NCBI RefSeq assembly: GCF_938002845.1
Contig: NZ_CALKZP010000038.1
Coordinates: 1 to 63,192, forward strand
Length of the DNA stretch: 63,192 bases
Direction of reading: 5' to 3'
Source: an uncultured Campylobacter sp.
Lineage (GTDB): Bacteria > Campylobacterota > Campylobacteria > Campylobacterales > Campylobacteraceae
The translations under genes and the position numbers were made by a program. Below, one piece after another: positions 16,596 through 26,026 of this stretch. Numbering within the stretch: the first letter of the stretch is position 1; each line of letters opens with the position of its first letter. The notes beneath the pieces are model-generated. The model worked only from the letters and a program-made list of their open reading frames with translations. It did not search any database and was not told the origin of the DNA.

Positions 16596-17202
16596 CGTAG
16601 GAAATTTCAGGGTTAAATTTTATAAAGGCGGCGTAACGCAAAGTATGCCCGTAGCGGAGTTTATGCGGTACGAGCCGAAGGAGCGAATTTTTTTCATTAG
16701 TGTCAATGATAGCGTGAAAAAAAAGCTGAAAAACCCTCTGTTTGTCGATCTCGCGCCGCACTTTGAGCTAAAAACCGCCTACCGCGGGCTTGGGATCGAC
16801 CGCATAGCGGCGTGCTCGGCCGTAAACACCGGCGTCGTCGTCGATGCGGGCAGCGCGATCACCGTGGATTTGATGTTTAAAGGCTCGCACCTAGGCGGAT
16901 TTATAATGCCCGGTATCGGCACGCTTTTAAAGTCGTTCGCAAGCATCGCGCCCGTGCTGGACGTAACGCTTTCAACCAATATCGATCTGGATCCGCTGCC
17001 GCAAAAGACCGTAAGTGCCGTAAACTACGGGATTTTAAAGCCGATAGTGCTTACGATCGAAAACATCGCGGGCAATAATAAAATTTACTTCACGGGCGGC
17101 GACGGAGCCTATTTGATGCGGTATTTTCGTAACTCAATCTATGAAAAGGATCTGATCTTTAAATCGATGGTGAGCTTAATCGCAAAAAAGGGGCTCGCAT
17201 GA
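16582..17202 (+). CDS. coaX: Type III pantothenate kinase
   Basis: Phosphorylates pantothenate in the first committed step of coenzyme A synthesis. The 206-residue protein of the ASKHA fold shows the N-terminal phosphate loop DVGNFRVKF, GIDRIAACSA, the VVDAGSAITVD phosphate-2 segment and the GGFIMPG stretch typical of CoaX. It is slightly shorter than most CoaX proteins (about 250) but matches the compact epsilonproteobacterial form. It overlaps its neighbours at both ends (ATGA overlap with hisG). Confidence 0.9.
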   Translation: MLLCDVGNFRVKFYKGGVTQSMPVAEFMRYEPKERIFFISVNDSVKKKLKNPLFVDLAPHFELKTAYRGLGIDRIAACSAVNTGVVVDAGSAITVDLMFKGSHLGGFIMPGIGTLLKSFASIAPVLDVTLSTNIDLDPLPQKTVSAVNYGILKPIVLTIENIAGNNKIYFTGGDGAYLMRYFRNSIYEKDLIFKSMVSLIAKKGLA

Positions 17203-17810
17203 TAACCATAGCCCTACCAAAAGGTCGCATAGCCGACGATACGCTTAAAATTTTTAAAACCATTTTCGGGCTTGATTTTGCTTTCGAAGATCGCAAACTC
17301 ATAATGCAAGAGGGCGATTTTAAATTCCTCTACGTCCGCAACCAAGATATCCCTACTTACGTTATGGGAGGCGCGGCGGATATCGGCGTAGTGGGGCTTG
17401 ACGTGCTTGAGGAGCATCGCCCGGACGTGCTTACACTGCTTGATCTTAAAATCGGAAAATGCCGCGTCTGCGTGGGCGTGCATGCGGGCACCCAGCTAAA
17501 CTACGGCGCTCCGAGCCTAAAAATCGCTACGAAAATGCCTAACATCACTCGCGAGTACTTCGCCTCAAAAGCGGTCGCCGTAAATATCATCAAACTCTAT
17601 GGCTCGATCGAGCTAGCCCCGCTCATAGGGCTTGCCGACGCTATCGTCGATGTCGTGGAGACCGGCGCTACGATGAAGCAAAACGGACTACAACCCGCAG
17701 AAACTATAATGCAAAGCTCCGCACACCTCATCGCCAACAAAAACAGCTTCGTGCTAAAACGCGATGAAATTTTAAACCTGCGAGATAAACTAGCCCGCAC
17801 GATCGCGTAA
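17199..17810 (+). CDS. hisG: ATP phosphoribosyltransferase, short form
   Basis: Catalyses the first step of histidine biosynthesis, condensing ATP and PRPP. At 203 residues it is the short form (HisG-S), ending at the PRPP-binding region and lacking the about 80-residue regulatory C-terminal domain of long HisG. Recognisable segments are IALPKGRIADDTLK, RNQDIPTYVMGGAADIGVVGLDVL and the PRPP motif DAIVDVVETGATMKQNGL. Short-form enzymes normally work with HisZ, which is not in this window. It is the last gene of the operon. Confidence 0.93.
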   Translation: MITIALPKGRIADDTLKIFKTIFGLDFAFEDRKLIMQEGDFKFLYVRNQDIPTYVMGGAADIGVVGLDVLEEHRPDVLTLLDLKIGKCRVCVGVHAGTQLNYGAPSLKIATKMPNITREYFASKAVAVNIIKLYGSIELAPLIGLADAIVDVVETGATMKQNGLQPAETIMQSSAHLIANKNSFVLKRDEILNLRDKLARTIA

Positions 17811-19213
17811 ACGCTCGCTTGCCCGCCGCACGGTATTTGCGACCAGCGCGGCGCACTTCCGTAAATCATCATTGCTCGTCTCGGCGCTGTCGTTTAAAAA
17901 CCGCCGTTACAGATAGAATTTTGCGGCAGCAACCGCACCGATTAAATTTCAAACCAGCTTACAAATTTGATCTATCAAGAAACGGAGGCGCTTTACCAAG
18001 CCGCGCAGCATAAAATTTTAAAATTCTATCGCTACAAATTTTAAAATTTAGCCCTAAATTTACAGCTCGCGAAATTCTAAACCTCCACGGCGCAGAATTT
18101 CAAAATTCCAAAATCCGCTTCACAATTTCACGTCGTAAAATTTAAAATTCTCGCGAACTCTAAATTTGAGCTCAAATTCCTGCGGCTTGGAAACGGCAGA
18201 ATTTCGGAATTTCAACTCGCGAAATTTCGCCGCTCAAAATCGCACGAAAATTAATCGGCGCTACTTTTTAAGCATAAAAAATAGCCCACGCCAAAATCAA
18301 GATGCTAGCCGACCACATCGCAACTAAGTAAAGCTCCGCAAATCCTGCGTATAAGCCAACTGCCATGGCGACATTTGAAAAGCTGCTTCATAAGGCTTAC
18401 AAAGCCCGCACAAGCAGCATTATCACCTATATTTTCGGGCAGGATAAATACACTTGGCGCGAGCAATATATACAGCGCAAAAAATTTCAAATACAGCCGT
18501 TTAACAATTTTGATAAATTTTGGATTTAAGACAGGTTGCATCCCGGCGCCCGGCTCGAGCCCAGTTCGCGCTAGCTTGATTTTTTTGGGCACCGTTTACT
18601 CGCCAGCTTTGTTTCGGATTTTTTCTGCGCATCTTGGGTCTGTTTTTGCGTGCTTTACTAAATTTGCTCGGCGAAATTTTACCGCGATAAAATTTTACGT
18701 AATAAAGCTATACCTAAAAATTTCAAATCCGCTAAAGTTTAAAATTTTAAAGCTGCGTGGAGATTCACCAAAGTAAAACTTCGCAAAAATTTAGCTAGAA
18801 ATTTAAAAGTGTCCGCGCCATTTATTGTACCGAAGGTAGGTTAAGTGCGACAATATAATTCATGCTCTGTCGAGGTATGGCGAGCTGTTATTGCGGTAAC
18901 TCAAACGGCATGCCACCAAGCCTCACCGACGCAATAAAGCAGAGGCGGTCTGCGTTTTTGTAAATTTTGACAGATAAAATTCCACCGCGATAAACACAAT
19001 AAATTTAGATATCGAGAGCGATCCGTGCGGTTTTGATTTCTGTGCGTCGCACAGTAAATTTTACATGCGGCAAGCTTTGAGCCAAAAATATTGTCGTCTC
19101 TTATCACAACCGCGCCAAAGTTTAGGCTCTCTGCGGCGCCAAAAACCGCTTACGTGCAGCGCGGGCAAGAAATTTTAACCCGCCTAGTGCGCGATGAAAG
19201 AGCTTTGCGGCGC
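17811..19213. other. 1.4-kb gene-poor region with AAATTT-rich repeats
   Basis: Apart from one possible gene remnant (18268-18592), no credible coding region is seen. About 18000-18250 is a quasi-periodic series of AAAATTTT/GAATTTC-type words separated by roughly 10-15 bases of GC-rich DNA. A small hairpin with a T-run (GCAGA/TCTGC then TTTTT) lies near 18940-18957 on the plus strand. Confidence 0.5.
18268..18592 (-). pseudogene. Possible frameshifted membrane-protein remnant
   Basis: On the minus strand a GTG-initiated frame from 18592 reads as a basic N-terminus followed by a hydrophobic helix (LKFFALYILLAPSVFILPE). Near 18366 protein-like sequence continues in another frame from an ATG, giving AELYLVAMWSASILILAWAIFYA and a stop at 18268. 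Two adjacent membrane-like segments in different frames suggest a decayed two-helix protein. No family was recognised and chance cannot be excluded. Confidence 0.3.
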
Positions 19214-22200
19214 CTACGCCGCGATAATTTCGCGCACCTTTTCGCTGAAATTATCGCCCACGATGTATTCGGTCGGATAAACTAGCACCTCGCTGCCGTT
19301 GCGGATCCGCAGAATCAGCCGCTTGGTGTTTCTCAGCGCCGTGTCGCAAAAGGCGAGATGGTAAATTTTATAAATTTTCTCACGACTTAGCTCGCCCAAA
19401 TTTAGCTCAAACTCGAAATCCTGCGCGTTTTTGCGCTGCGCCTCGCGCTCTTTGCGCGCCTTAAGAGCGGGATCCTCCGCAGCAAACCCGCCCCTGCGCT
19501 CCGCAAAATTTCCTCTGCCAAAGCTGCCACCTCGTTCGCCACCAAAGTTTCTGCTGGAGCCGAAATTGCCGCCGCTAAAGCCCTCGCGCTCCCTACCACC
19601 GAAGCCTCGCATCTTGCTAGGCGCGTAGCCGTCGATGTTTTGCGCGGCATCTAGGGTTAAAATTTCATCCAGATAAATTTGAAATTTCCCGCCGTAAGGG
19701 GATGTGTTTTTGCTAAGCCGCACCCAAAACGCCATCGGGCGCTCCAGCTGCGCATCCGTTAGCGCAGTGACCGCATCACAAATATCGCCGAACGCACTCA
19801 TCTCGAAGCTGCCCGCAAGATCAAGCACCGTAAGATTTGCCATCTGCTTGCCCGATTTAGTCGTGCGGGTATGGACATTTTCAATCTTGCCGACGCATAA
19901 AATTTTAACGCCCGCGTCCTCGTCGCCCACCAGTTCGTCAAATTCGTTCGATTTGGTATGTGCAATCGCTCCAAGCTGCGAAGAGTAAGCTTTGAGCGGA
20001 TTTTCGCTCAAAAATACTCCCGCGCGCGGACGAAAGCTCGCATCTCGAGCGTTTTGCAGGCTCATCATCGAAAGAAACGACAGCTGATACGCCGCGCCGC
20101 CGACCGCGCTTTTTGAAATTTTGATCATAAAGGCGTACGGGCGCTCCCGCTCCTGCGAGCTTAAGTTTTCGATCGCCTTTAGCGCGTTATCGAACACCGC
20201 GAGCTCGAAGCTGCCGTGCAGATCAAGCACGTTTAAAATCCCCATTTTTTTGCCCGTTTTCGTCATGCGCGTGGACAGATCCTCGATCCGCCCCACACTA
20301 AGCACCTCGGCGCTATCGCCCTCGATCTCGCTAAACGCCGAAGATAGCGTATAGTCGATGCCTTCCATCTCCTCTTTGTAATCATCCAGCGGATGTCCCG
20401 AAAGATACACACCCACGGTCTGCTGCTCAAATTTTAAAATTTCGCCCTGCGGAAATTCCTTGTCGGTATCGACGAAGCTTACGCTCATGCCGCTCGTCAT
20501 ATCCTCATCCTCGCCAAAAAGCGAGCTCTCGGCGTCCTTTTTAATCTCGGTGATCTTTTTCATTACCTCAAGGATATTTTCCATATTTTGAATCATCGCT
20601 AATCGGCTCTTACCCAGACAATCCATCGCGCCTGCGTAGATCAGCGACTCGATGACCTTTTTATTGACGCGAAAATTATCCACGCGCGAAGCAAAATCGT
20701 CGATACTTTGAAATTTAGCCTCGCTTTGAAGCTCCAAGATATTCTCGATCGCAGCACCGCCCACACCCTTAATCGCGCCTAGGCCGTAGATGATCGAGGT
20801 GCCCGATTTGGAATTTTCGTCGTCCACGACGCTAAAGCCTCTTAAGCTTTGATTGATCGACGGCGGCAAAAGCCCGATACCAAGGCGGCTTGCCTCGTCG
20901 ATATACTTTGAAATTTTATCGGTATTGCCCTCCTCCGAAGTAAGCAGCGCCGCCATAAATTCCGCCGGATAGTAGGTCTTAAGATAGGCTGTTTGAAAGG
21001 TGATCATCGAATATGCCGCGGCGTGGGATTTGTTAAAGCCATAGGAGGCAAATTTCATAATCAGATCAAATAACTCATCCGCCTTAGCTACGTCAAAGCC
21101 CAGCTCTTTGGCGCCGTTTAGATACTGCTCGCGCATGTGGGCAAGCTTCTTCTCATCCTTCTTACCCATCGCGCGACGCACGAGATCGGCATCGCCCAAG
21201 CTAAAGCCGCCCACCTTCTGCACGATCTGCATGACCTGCTCTTGATAGACGATGATACCGTATGTGGGCTCTAAAATTTCTTTTATCTCGGGGAAGATAT
21301 AGCTAGCGCTCAGCTCGCCGTGTTTGATCCTGATAAAATCAGGGATTAGATCCATCGGCCCAGGGCGATAGAGCGAGATCATCGCGATGATATCCTCGAA
21401 GCGGTCCGGGCGCAGGTTCATCGCCAGATCCTGCATGCCCGCACCCTCGATTTGGAAAATCCCTAGCGTGTTGCCGCTTTGAATCGTCTCGTAGGTCTTG
21501 CGGTCATTAAAATCGATCTCCTCCCAGACGATATCGCGACCGTAGCGGCGCTTGACTAGCTTGGCGGCATTATCGATCACATCGAGGTTTTTTAGACCCA
21601 GGAAGTCAAATTTTATCAGATCGACGTCCTCAAGATAGTTTTTGGTGTATTGCGTTACTAGGCGCGCATCCTCGCCCTTATCCTGCTTAAATAGCGGCGC
21701 TTTGTTCCACAGCGGCTCATTTGAGATCACCACTCCCGCGGCATGCATTCCTGCGTTGCGATTTAGCCCTTCAAGGCCCAGCGCAAACTCCCAAACCTGC
21801 TGTGCGATCGGATCTGCGTCGATAAATTCTTTCAGCTTCGGCTCAGCGTCGTAAGCCTGCTTGAGCGTGATGCCAAGCTTGTCGGGGATCAGCTTCGCCA
21901 TCTTATCGGCTTGCGAAAGCGGCATATCGCAGACGCGAGCTACGTCGCGAATAACGCCGCGCGCAAGCAGCTTACCGAAAGTCGCAACCTGCGCGACGTT
22001 GTATTTGCCGTACTGATCGATGACGTAGTCGATCACCTCGCCTCTGCGTGCCTGGCAAAAATCTACGTCGATGTCAGGCATCGAGATACGCGACGGATTT
22101 AAAAATCGCTCAAAAAGCAGATTATACGGGATCGGATCGAGGTCGGTAATGCGAAGCGCATACGCGCAGATGCTGCCCGCCGCAGAGCCGCGACCGGGGC

Positions 22201-23359
22201 CTACGGGGATATCGTGATCCTTCGCCCAGTTGATGAAATCCTGCACGATAACCATATAGCCCGAAAAATGCATGTTTTTGATGATCGCAAGCTCCTTTTC
22301 CAGGCGCTCGCGATAAATTTCATGATTGGCAGGATCAATAAATTTAAGGCGCTCTTTAAGCCCCTCGCGGCACAGATGATCGAATAAAAAATCATCGTTT
22401 GCAAAGCTATAGCGCTCCGAGGGCTGGGGCAGCGAAAGCCCGAGCCTATCGGCGTATTCGATCGTAAATTTAAAATTCGGCGGCGTCGGCGCGTAGTCCT
22501 TCTCGTCGAAGGCAAATTTGAGATTGCACTTTTGCACGATCTCGGCGGTATTTTCGATCACTTCAGGGATGTCCGCGAAAAGCCGCCTCATCTCCTCGTC
22601 GCTTTTTACGTAAAATTCCGAAACGACATGTTTTAGGCGGTCGCCGTCGTTGATCGTCTTACCCATCGAGATGCACTGATAGACGTCGTGGGCCTTGGCA
22701 CGGTCCTTGCGCGAGTAGTGAGCGTCGTTGGTAGCGATGATCTTGACGCCGATTTCGCGCGAGAGGCGGATGAGGTCTTTATCGACATTTAACTGCTCGC
22801 CAATGCCGTGGCGCATGATCTCGAGATAAAAATCCTCGCCGAAAATTTCCTTATACTCAAGCGCCGCTTTTTTCGCCGCTTCGTAGCCGCCCGCGCCACG
22901 CTTTAAATTTCGCTCGCTTCTATTTAGATGAAATTCCACCTCGCCCGCTAGGCACGCCGAGGAGCAGATGAGCCCCTCGCTGTGCTCTTTTAAAATTTTT
23001 TTGTTGATCCTCGGGTAGTAGTAGAAGCCGTCCAAAAACGCGCGCGAGCTAAGATACATCAGATTTTTGTAGCCCGTCTCGTTTTTAGCAAGCAGTATCA
23101 AGTGGTAGCGCTGGCGGTCGCTTTTATCGCCGATATCGTCGTGGTTGTGCAGATAGGTCTCGATGCCGATGATCGGCTTAATGCCGTGCTTTTTCATCGT
23201 CTGATAAAAGTCTATCGCGCCGAACATATTGCCGTGGTCGGTGATCGCGCACGCCTTGGTACCGCGGCTCTGTAAAAGCTCGGCGAGCTCGCTTACTTTA
23301 TTCGCGCCGTCTAGCAGCGAATACTCAGTGTGAAGGTGCAGGTGGGTGTAGTCGCTCAT
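19214..23359 (-). CDS. dnaE: DNA polymerase III alpha subunit
   Basis: Replicative DNA polymerase of family C. The start is ATG 23359 after AAAAGGACC, giving the family N-terminus with the PHP-domain motif HLHLHTEYSLLDGANK; an in-frame start further upstream is not supported. The palm has PGRGSAAGS and the catalytic aspartates in PDIDVDF (about residues 424-430). At 1381 residues it is about 180 longer than the roughly 1200 usual in Campylobacter. The extra length comes from two similar OB-fold segments (about 1016-1060 and 1150-1195) and a Gly/Arg/Phe-rich insert (about 1249-1293). It appears to be transcribed alone. Confidence 0.97.
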   Translation of the reverse strand: MSDYTHLHLHTEYSLLDGANKVSELAELLQSRGTKACAITDHGNMFGAIDFYQTMKKHGIKPIIGIETYLHNHDDIGDKSDRQRYHLILLAKNETGYKNLMYLSSRAFLDGFYYYPRINKKILKEHSEGLICSSACLAGEVEFHLNRSERNLKRGAGGYEAAKKAALEYKEIFGEDFYLEIMRHGIGEQLNVDKDLIRLSREIGVKIIATNDAHYSRKDRAKAHDVYQCISMGKTINDGDRLKHVVSEFYVKSDEEMRRLFADIPEVIENTAEIVQKCNLKFAFDEKDYAPTPPNFKFTIEYADRLGLSLPQPSERYSFANDDFLFDHLCREGLKERLKFIDPANHEIYRERLEKELAIIKNMHFSGYMVIVQDFINWAKDHDIPVGPGRGSAAGSICAYALRITDLDPIPYNLLFERFLNPSRISMPDIDVDFCQARRGEVIDYVIDQYGKYNVAQVATFGKLLARGVIRDVARVCDMPLSQADKMAKLIPDKLGITLKQAYDAEPKLKEFIDADPIAQQVWEFALGLEGLNRNAGMHAAGVVISNEPLWNKAPLFKQDKGEDARLVTQYTKNYLEDVDLIKFDFLGLKNLDVIDNAAKLVKRRYGRDIVWEEIDFNDRKTYETIQSGNTLGIFQIEGAGMQDLAMNLRPDRFEDIIAMISLYRPGPMDLIPDFIRIKHGELSASYIFPEIKEILEPTYGIIVYQEQVMQIVQKVGGFSLGDADLVRRAMGKKDEKKLAHMREQYLNGAKELGFDVAKADELFDLIMKFASYGFNKSHAAAYSMITFQTAYLKTYYPAEFMAALLTSEEGNTDKISKYIDEASRLGIGLLPPSINQSLRGFSVVDDENSKSGTSIIYGLGAIKGVGGAAIENILELQSEAKFQSIDDFASRVDNFRVNKKVIESLIYAGAMDCLGKSRLAMIQNMENILEVMKKITEIKKDAESSLFGEDEDMTSGMSVSFVDTDKEFPQGEILKFEQQTVGVYLSGHPLDDYKEEMEGIDYTLSSAFSEIEGDSAEVLSVGRIEDLSTRMTKTGKKMGILNVLDLHGSFELAVFDNALKAIENLSSQERERPYAFMIKISKSAVGGAAYQLSFLSMMSLQNARDASFRPRAGVFLSENPLKAYSSQLGAIAHTKSNEFDELVGDEDAGVKILCVGKIENVHTRTTKSGKQMANLTVLDLAGSFEMSAFGDICDAVTALTDAQLERPMAFWVRLSKNTSPYGGKFQIYLDEILTLDAAQNIDGYAPSKMRGFGGREREGFSGGNFGSSRNFGGERGGSFGRGNFAERRGGFAAEDPALKARKEREAQRKNAQDFEFELNLGELSREKIYKIYHLAFCDTALRNTKRLILRIRNGSEVLVYPTEYIVGDNFSEKVREIIAA
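19480..19612 (-). other. Gly/Arg-rich low-complexity insert in DnaE
   Basis: About 45 codons rich in Gly, Arg, Phe, Ser and Asn with recurring GGNFG, GGERGG and RRGG elements, directly after the second OB-fold and before a charged helix. It looks like an RGG-type nucleic-acid-binding or flexible linker rather than a folded domain. Confidence 0.75.
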
Positions 23360-23680
23360 TGTTGGTCCTTTTTTGATTTGGAGATTATAGTAAATTCGGG
23401 CTTTAGAAACGGTCAAATTTAATGAAATTTTAGCTTAAATTTCAGCACGAAATTTTACGAGCAAATTTTGTTACGGAATTTTACTTCGGAGGTTTTACAT
23501 TCTGGGTTTTGCGGATTAAATTTTGATAAAATTTTAAGTTTAAAATGCTGTGATGAAATTTTGCTATCGTAAAATTCCACTTATATGGAATTTTGAGCTA
23601 ACGCAATTCCGCAAAATTCTACGACTTAAATCATCGTAAAATTTTGCGGTTTAAAATTCCGCTTACAAAGCCTTGCGGCT
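23360..23680. other. Intergenic AAATTT-rich repeat block
   Basis: Between the dnaE start and the racemase stop there is no gene. The stretch about 23430-23665 contains more than a dozen copies of AAATTTT/GGAATTTT/AAAATTCC-type words at roughly regular 15-25-base spacing, in both orientations. Confidence 0.55.
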
Positions 23681-24361
23681 CTATGATCTTGAGAATTCCA
23701 CGATCGCTTTGGCAAGCTCTCTAGTAGGATCGACGAAAATTTTATCGCTTTTGATTAACGGCAAAAATAGCGGCAGCTCAGTGCAGGCAACGACATAAAT
23801 ATCAGCATCGATTTTGCCTAGCAAATTCTCAAAAGCCCCCACGTATTCGGCAGTCTTGCCCGCCTTAACGCCTTTGTAGATACAATCCATCAAAATCGCT
23901 TGATTTTCTTCGCCAAGCTCCACGCTGATTAGCCCCGCTTCTTTGAGCGGATCGTCGTAAATTTTAGCTTTTTTTGTACCGATAGTGGCTAGCACAGCGA
24001 TTTTATGAGCGTTTGGATAATTTTTACGGATCGCTTTTACGGTGACCTCGGCGATATGAATTAGCGGGATTTCCGCCGCAGCTTCTACATCGTCTGCGAA
24101 AAAATGCGCCGTGTTACACGCCATCGCAAACGCCTTGCAGCCTGCATTTTTGAGCCTAACAGCGCTCTCGCTTAGGCGCGGAAGCGGATTTTCACCTTTG
24201 CCTAAGATAAATGCCGTGCGATCTTCAATCTGCGGATAGCTATCAATTACAAGCGGAATATTTTCTTGATCGCTGCTCGCCGCAGTCTCTTCTATGATCT
24301 TCATATACAGATCCGCACTCGCCAAAGGTCCCATTCCACCGATAATCCCAACTCTTTTCAT
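23681..24361 (-). CDS. Aspartate/glutamate racemase family protein
   Basis: A 226-residue cofactor-independent amino-acid racemase. The two catalytic cysteines are visible in MACNTAHF (about Cys82) and VACTELPL (about Cys191). The start GIIGGMGPLASADLY is typical of the aspartate racemase branch (RacD/YgeA) rather than MurI. Substrate is not certain; aspartate or a broad-specificity reaction is likely. It lies 28 bases after a dicarboxylate/amino-acid symporter gene on the same strand, suggesting uptake and racemisation of aspartate or glutamate. Confidence 0.88.
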   Translation of the reverse strand: MKRVGIIGGMGPLASADLYMKIIEETAASSDQENIPLVIDSYPQIEDRTAFILGKGENPLPRLSESAVRLKNAGCKAFAMACNTAHFFADDVEAAAEIPLIHIAEVTVKAIRKNYPNAHKIAVLATIGTKKAKIYDDPLKEAGLISVELGEENQAILMDCIYKGVKAGKTAEYVGAFENLLGKIDADIYVVACTELPLFLPLIKSDKIFVDPTRELAKAIVEFSRS

Positions 24362-24389
24362 AGCTCGTCCTTTCTAAATTTTACTTGGG

Positions 24390-25700
24390 TTAATTCTCCC
24401 ACTTACTCATATCCATTTCGTTTTCGCTCTTTGCGACGTAGATCGACGCCACAACATCGCCCGTTACGTTCATCGAGGTTCGCCCCATATCCAAAATCGC
24501 ATCAATGCCTAAAATCATTCCGTAAGCGATCGCTACGTTACCGCTTACCTTGACGCCGATAGACTCGAGCACTAAAAGCAGCATCAGCGCGCCCGCTCCA
24601 GGCACTCCGGCAGTTCCGATCGCCGCAAGCATCGAAGTGATGATGATCGTGAGGTAGTGGCTGCTGTTTAGATCGATACCGCAAGCATTAGCGATAAAGA
24701 GCGTGCACACGCCCAAATACACGGTCGTGCCGTTCATATTCACCGTAGCACCCACGGGCAAAACAAAGCCGTAGATCGCCTTTGGAATTCCCATATCTTC
24801 GGCGGTTTGCATCGTAATCGGAAGCGTGCCGTTGGAGCTGCGGGTAACAAAAGCCGTAAGCATCGGCGGACGCACTTTTTTAAGGAATTTAATCGGGCTA
24901 ACTCCGATAAGCATACAAATAACGCAATAAACCGCAAATACTTGAATCGTAAGTCCCACGTATAGGGTAATCGTGACATTTAATAGCGAGCTGAAAGCCT
25001 CGATACCGCTTTTATTAAACACTACAAACATTAGCGCAAAAACGCCAATTGGTGCGTATTGCATCACCCAGTGCACGACCTTAAACATAATCTCGCTCAT
25101 TCCGTCGAAAAAATTATAAACCGTATCAGCGGAATTTTTAATACGAGCATCACTACTGTCGCGGCAAAACGCAAGCCCTACGCCAAGAAATAAGCAAAAC
25201 GCGATAATCGGCAAAATTTCGCCCTTGGCTATGGAATCAAAAGGATTCGTAGGAATTATATTAAGCAAAATTTTACTCATACTAGGCGCGTTCGCTGCCT
25301 TTTCGACAGCCTTGGACGCATCGCTTAGATCAAGCCCGCTACCTGGAGAAAATACAAACGCACACGCTAGGCCGATGACGATCGCAAAAAGCGTAGTTAT
25401 AGCGTAAAATATGATCGCCTTAACGCCTACTTTGCCCAGGTGCGCGGGCGAGATGCTGCTCGTGCCCACGATGAGCGAGCAGATGATGATCGGCACCATA
25501 ATCATCTTTAAAAGTCTCACGAAAAGATCTCCCAAAGGCGTTAAAATCGCCACCCACGTAGTATCACCCACCGGCATATTTTTAGGTAGTAACATACCAA
25601 TCGCAGAGCCCAACACTAAAGCGATAATGATGCGCCAAAGCAAGCTTGAGTTAAAATAAAAGGCTAAAATTCCGCCTTTTTTCGTTTGATTTTCTGACAT
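24390..25700 (-). CDS. Dicarboxylate/amino acid:cation symporter (DAACS family)
   Basis: A 436-residue inner-membrane symporter of the GltP/DctA family. Family signatures include the serine-rich reentrant loop in TRSSNGTLPITM, the GATVNMNGTT helix 7 motif, GVPGAGALM (reentrant loop 2) and the TM8 segment ILGIDAILDMGRTSMNVTGD. It imports C4-dicarboxylates, aspartate or glutamate with cations. The second ATG (25700) is preferred because AGGGAG lies 6 bases before it; an ATG two codons earlier abuts the ribosome site. Likely cotranscribed with the racemase. Confidence 0.9.
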   Translation of the reverse strand: MSENQTKKGGILAFYFNSSLLWRIIIALVLGSAIGMLLPKNMPVGDTTWVAILTPLGDLFVRLLKMIMVPIIICSLIVGTSSISPAHLGKVGVKAIIFYAITTLFAIVIGLACAFVFSPGSGLDLSDASKAVEKAANAPSMSKILLNIIPTNPFDSIAKGEILPIIAFCLFLGVGLAFCRDSSDARIKNSADTVYNFFDGMSEIMFKVVHWVMQYAPIGVFALMFVVFNKSGIEAFSSLLNVTITLYVGLTIQVFAVYCVICMLIGVSPIKFLKKVRPPMLTAFVTRSSNGTLPITMQTAEDMGIPKAIYGFVLPVGATVNMNGTTVYLGVCTLFIANACGIDLNSSHYLTIIITSMLAAIGTAGVPGAGALMLLLVLESIGVKVSGNVAIAYGMILGIDAILDMGRTSMNVTGDVVASIYVAKSENEMDMSKWEN

Positions 25701-25949
25701 GGACATCTCCCTGCACTAAGAATTTTAACGGAATTCTACCGCAACTTGCCATAAAATAAAATTTAATCGGTCGCCAAATGAAAGTTAAATTTGAAAATTC
25801 AATCGCGAGCTTGCCGCATTTTAAAGCTGAAATTATGCGGCAAGCTTTGTCTTTTGAAGTTATGAAGCGGAATTTCAAAGGAAAAACGACGCATGAAATT
25901 TATAGAATTTTGCGGATTTTGATGTAGTGAAAAGCAAAAAATTTTGTGG

Positions 25950-26026
25950 TGGTGGGCTCACTAGGACTTGAACCTAGGACCATCCGGTTATGAGCCGGAT
26001 GCTCTAACCAACTGAGCTATGAGCCC
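25950..26026 (-). tRNA. tRNA with CAU anticodon (Met, or Ile2)
   Basis: The minus strand folds as a full cloverleaf. The acceptor stem is GGGCTCA/TGAGCCC with discriminator A and an encoded CCA. The D-arm is GCTC with loop AGTTGGTTA, the anticodon stem is ATCCGG/CCGGAT with loop CTCATAA (anticodon CAT), the variable region is TGGTC and the T-arm has TTCAAGT. Elongator Met is the default reading. A lysidine-modified Ile-AUA tRNA also has a CAU anticodon and CTCATAA loop, so the identity is open. Confidence 0.93.
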
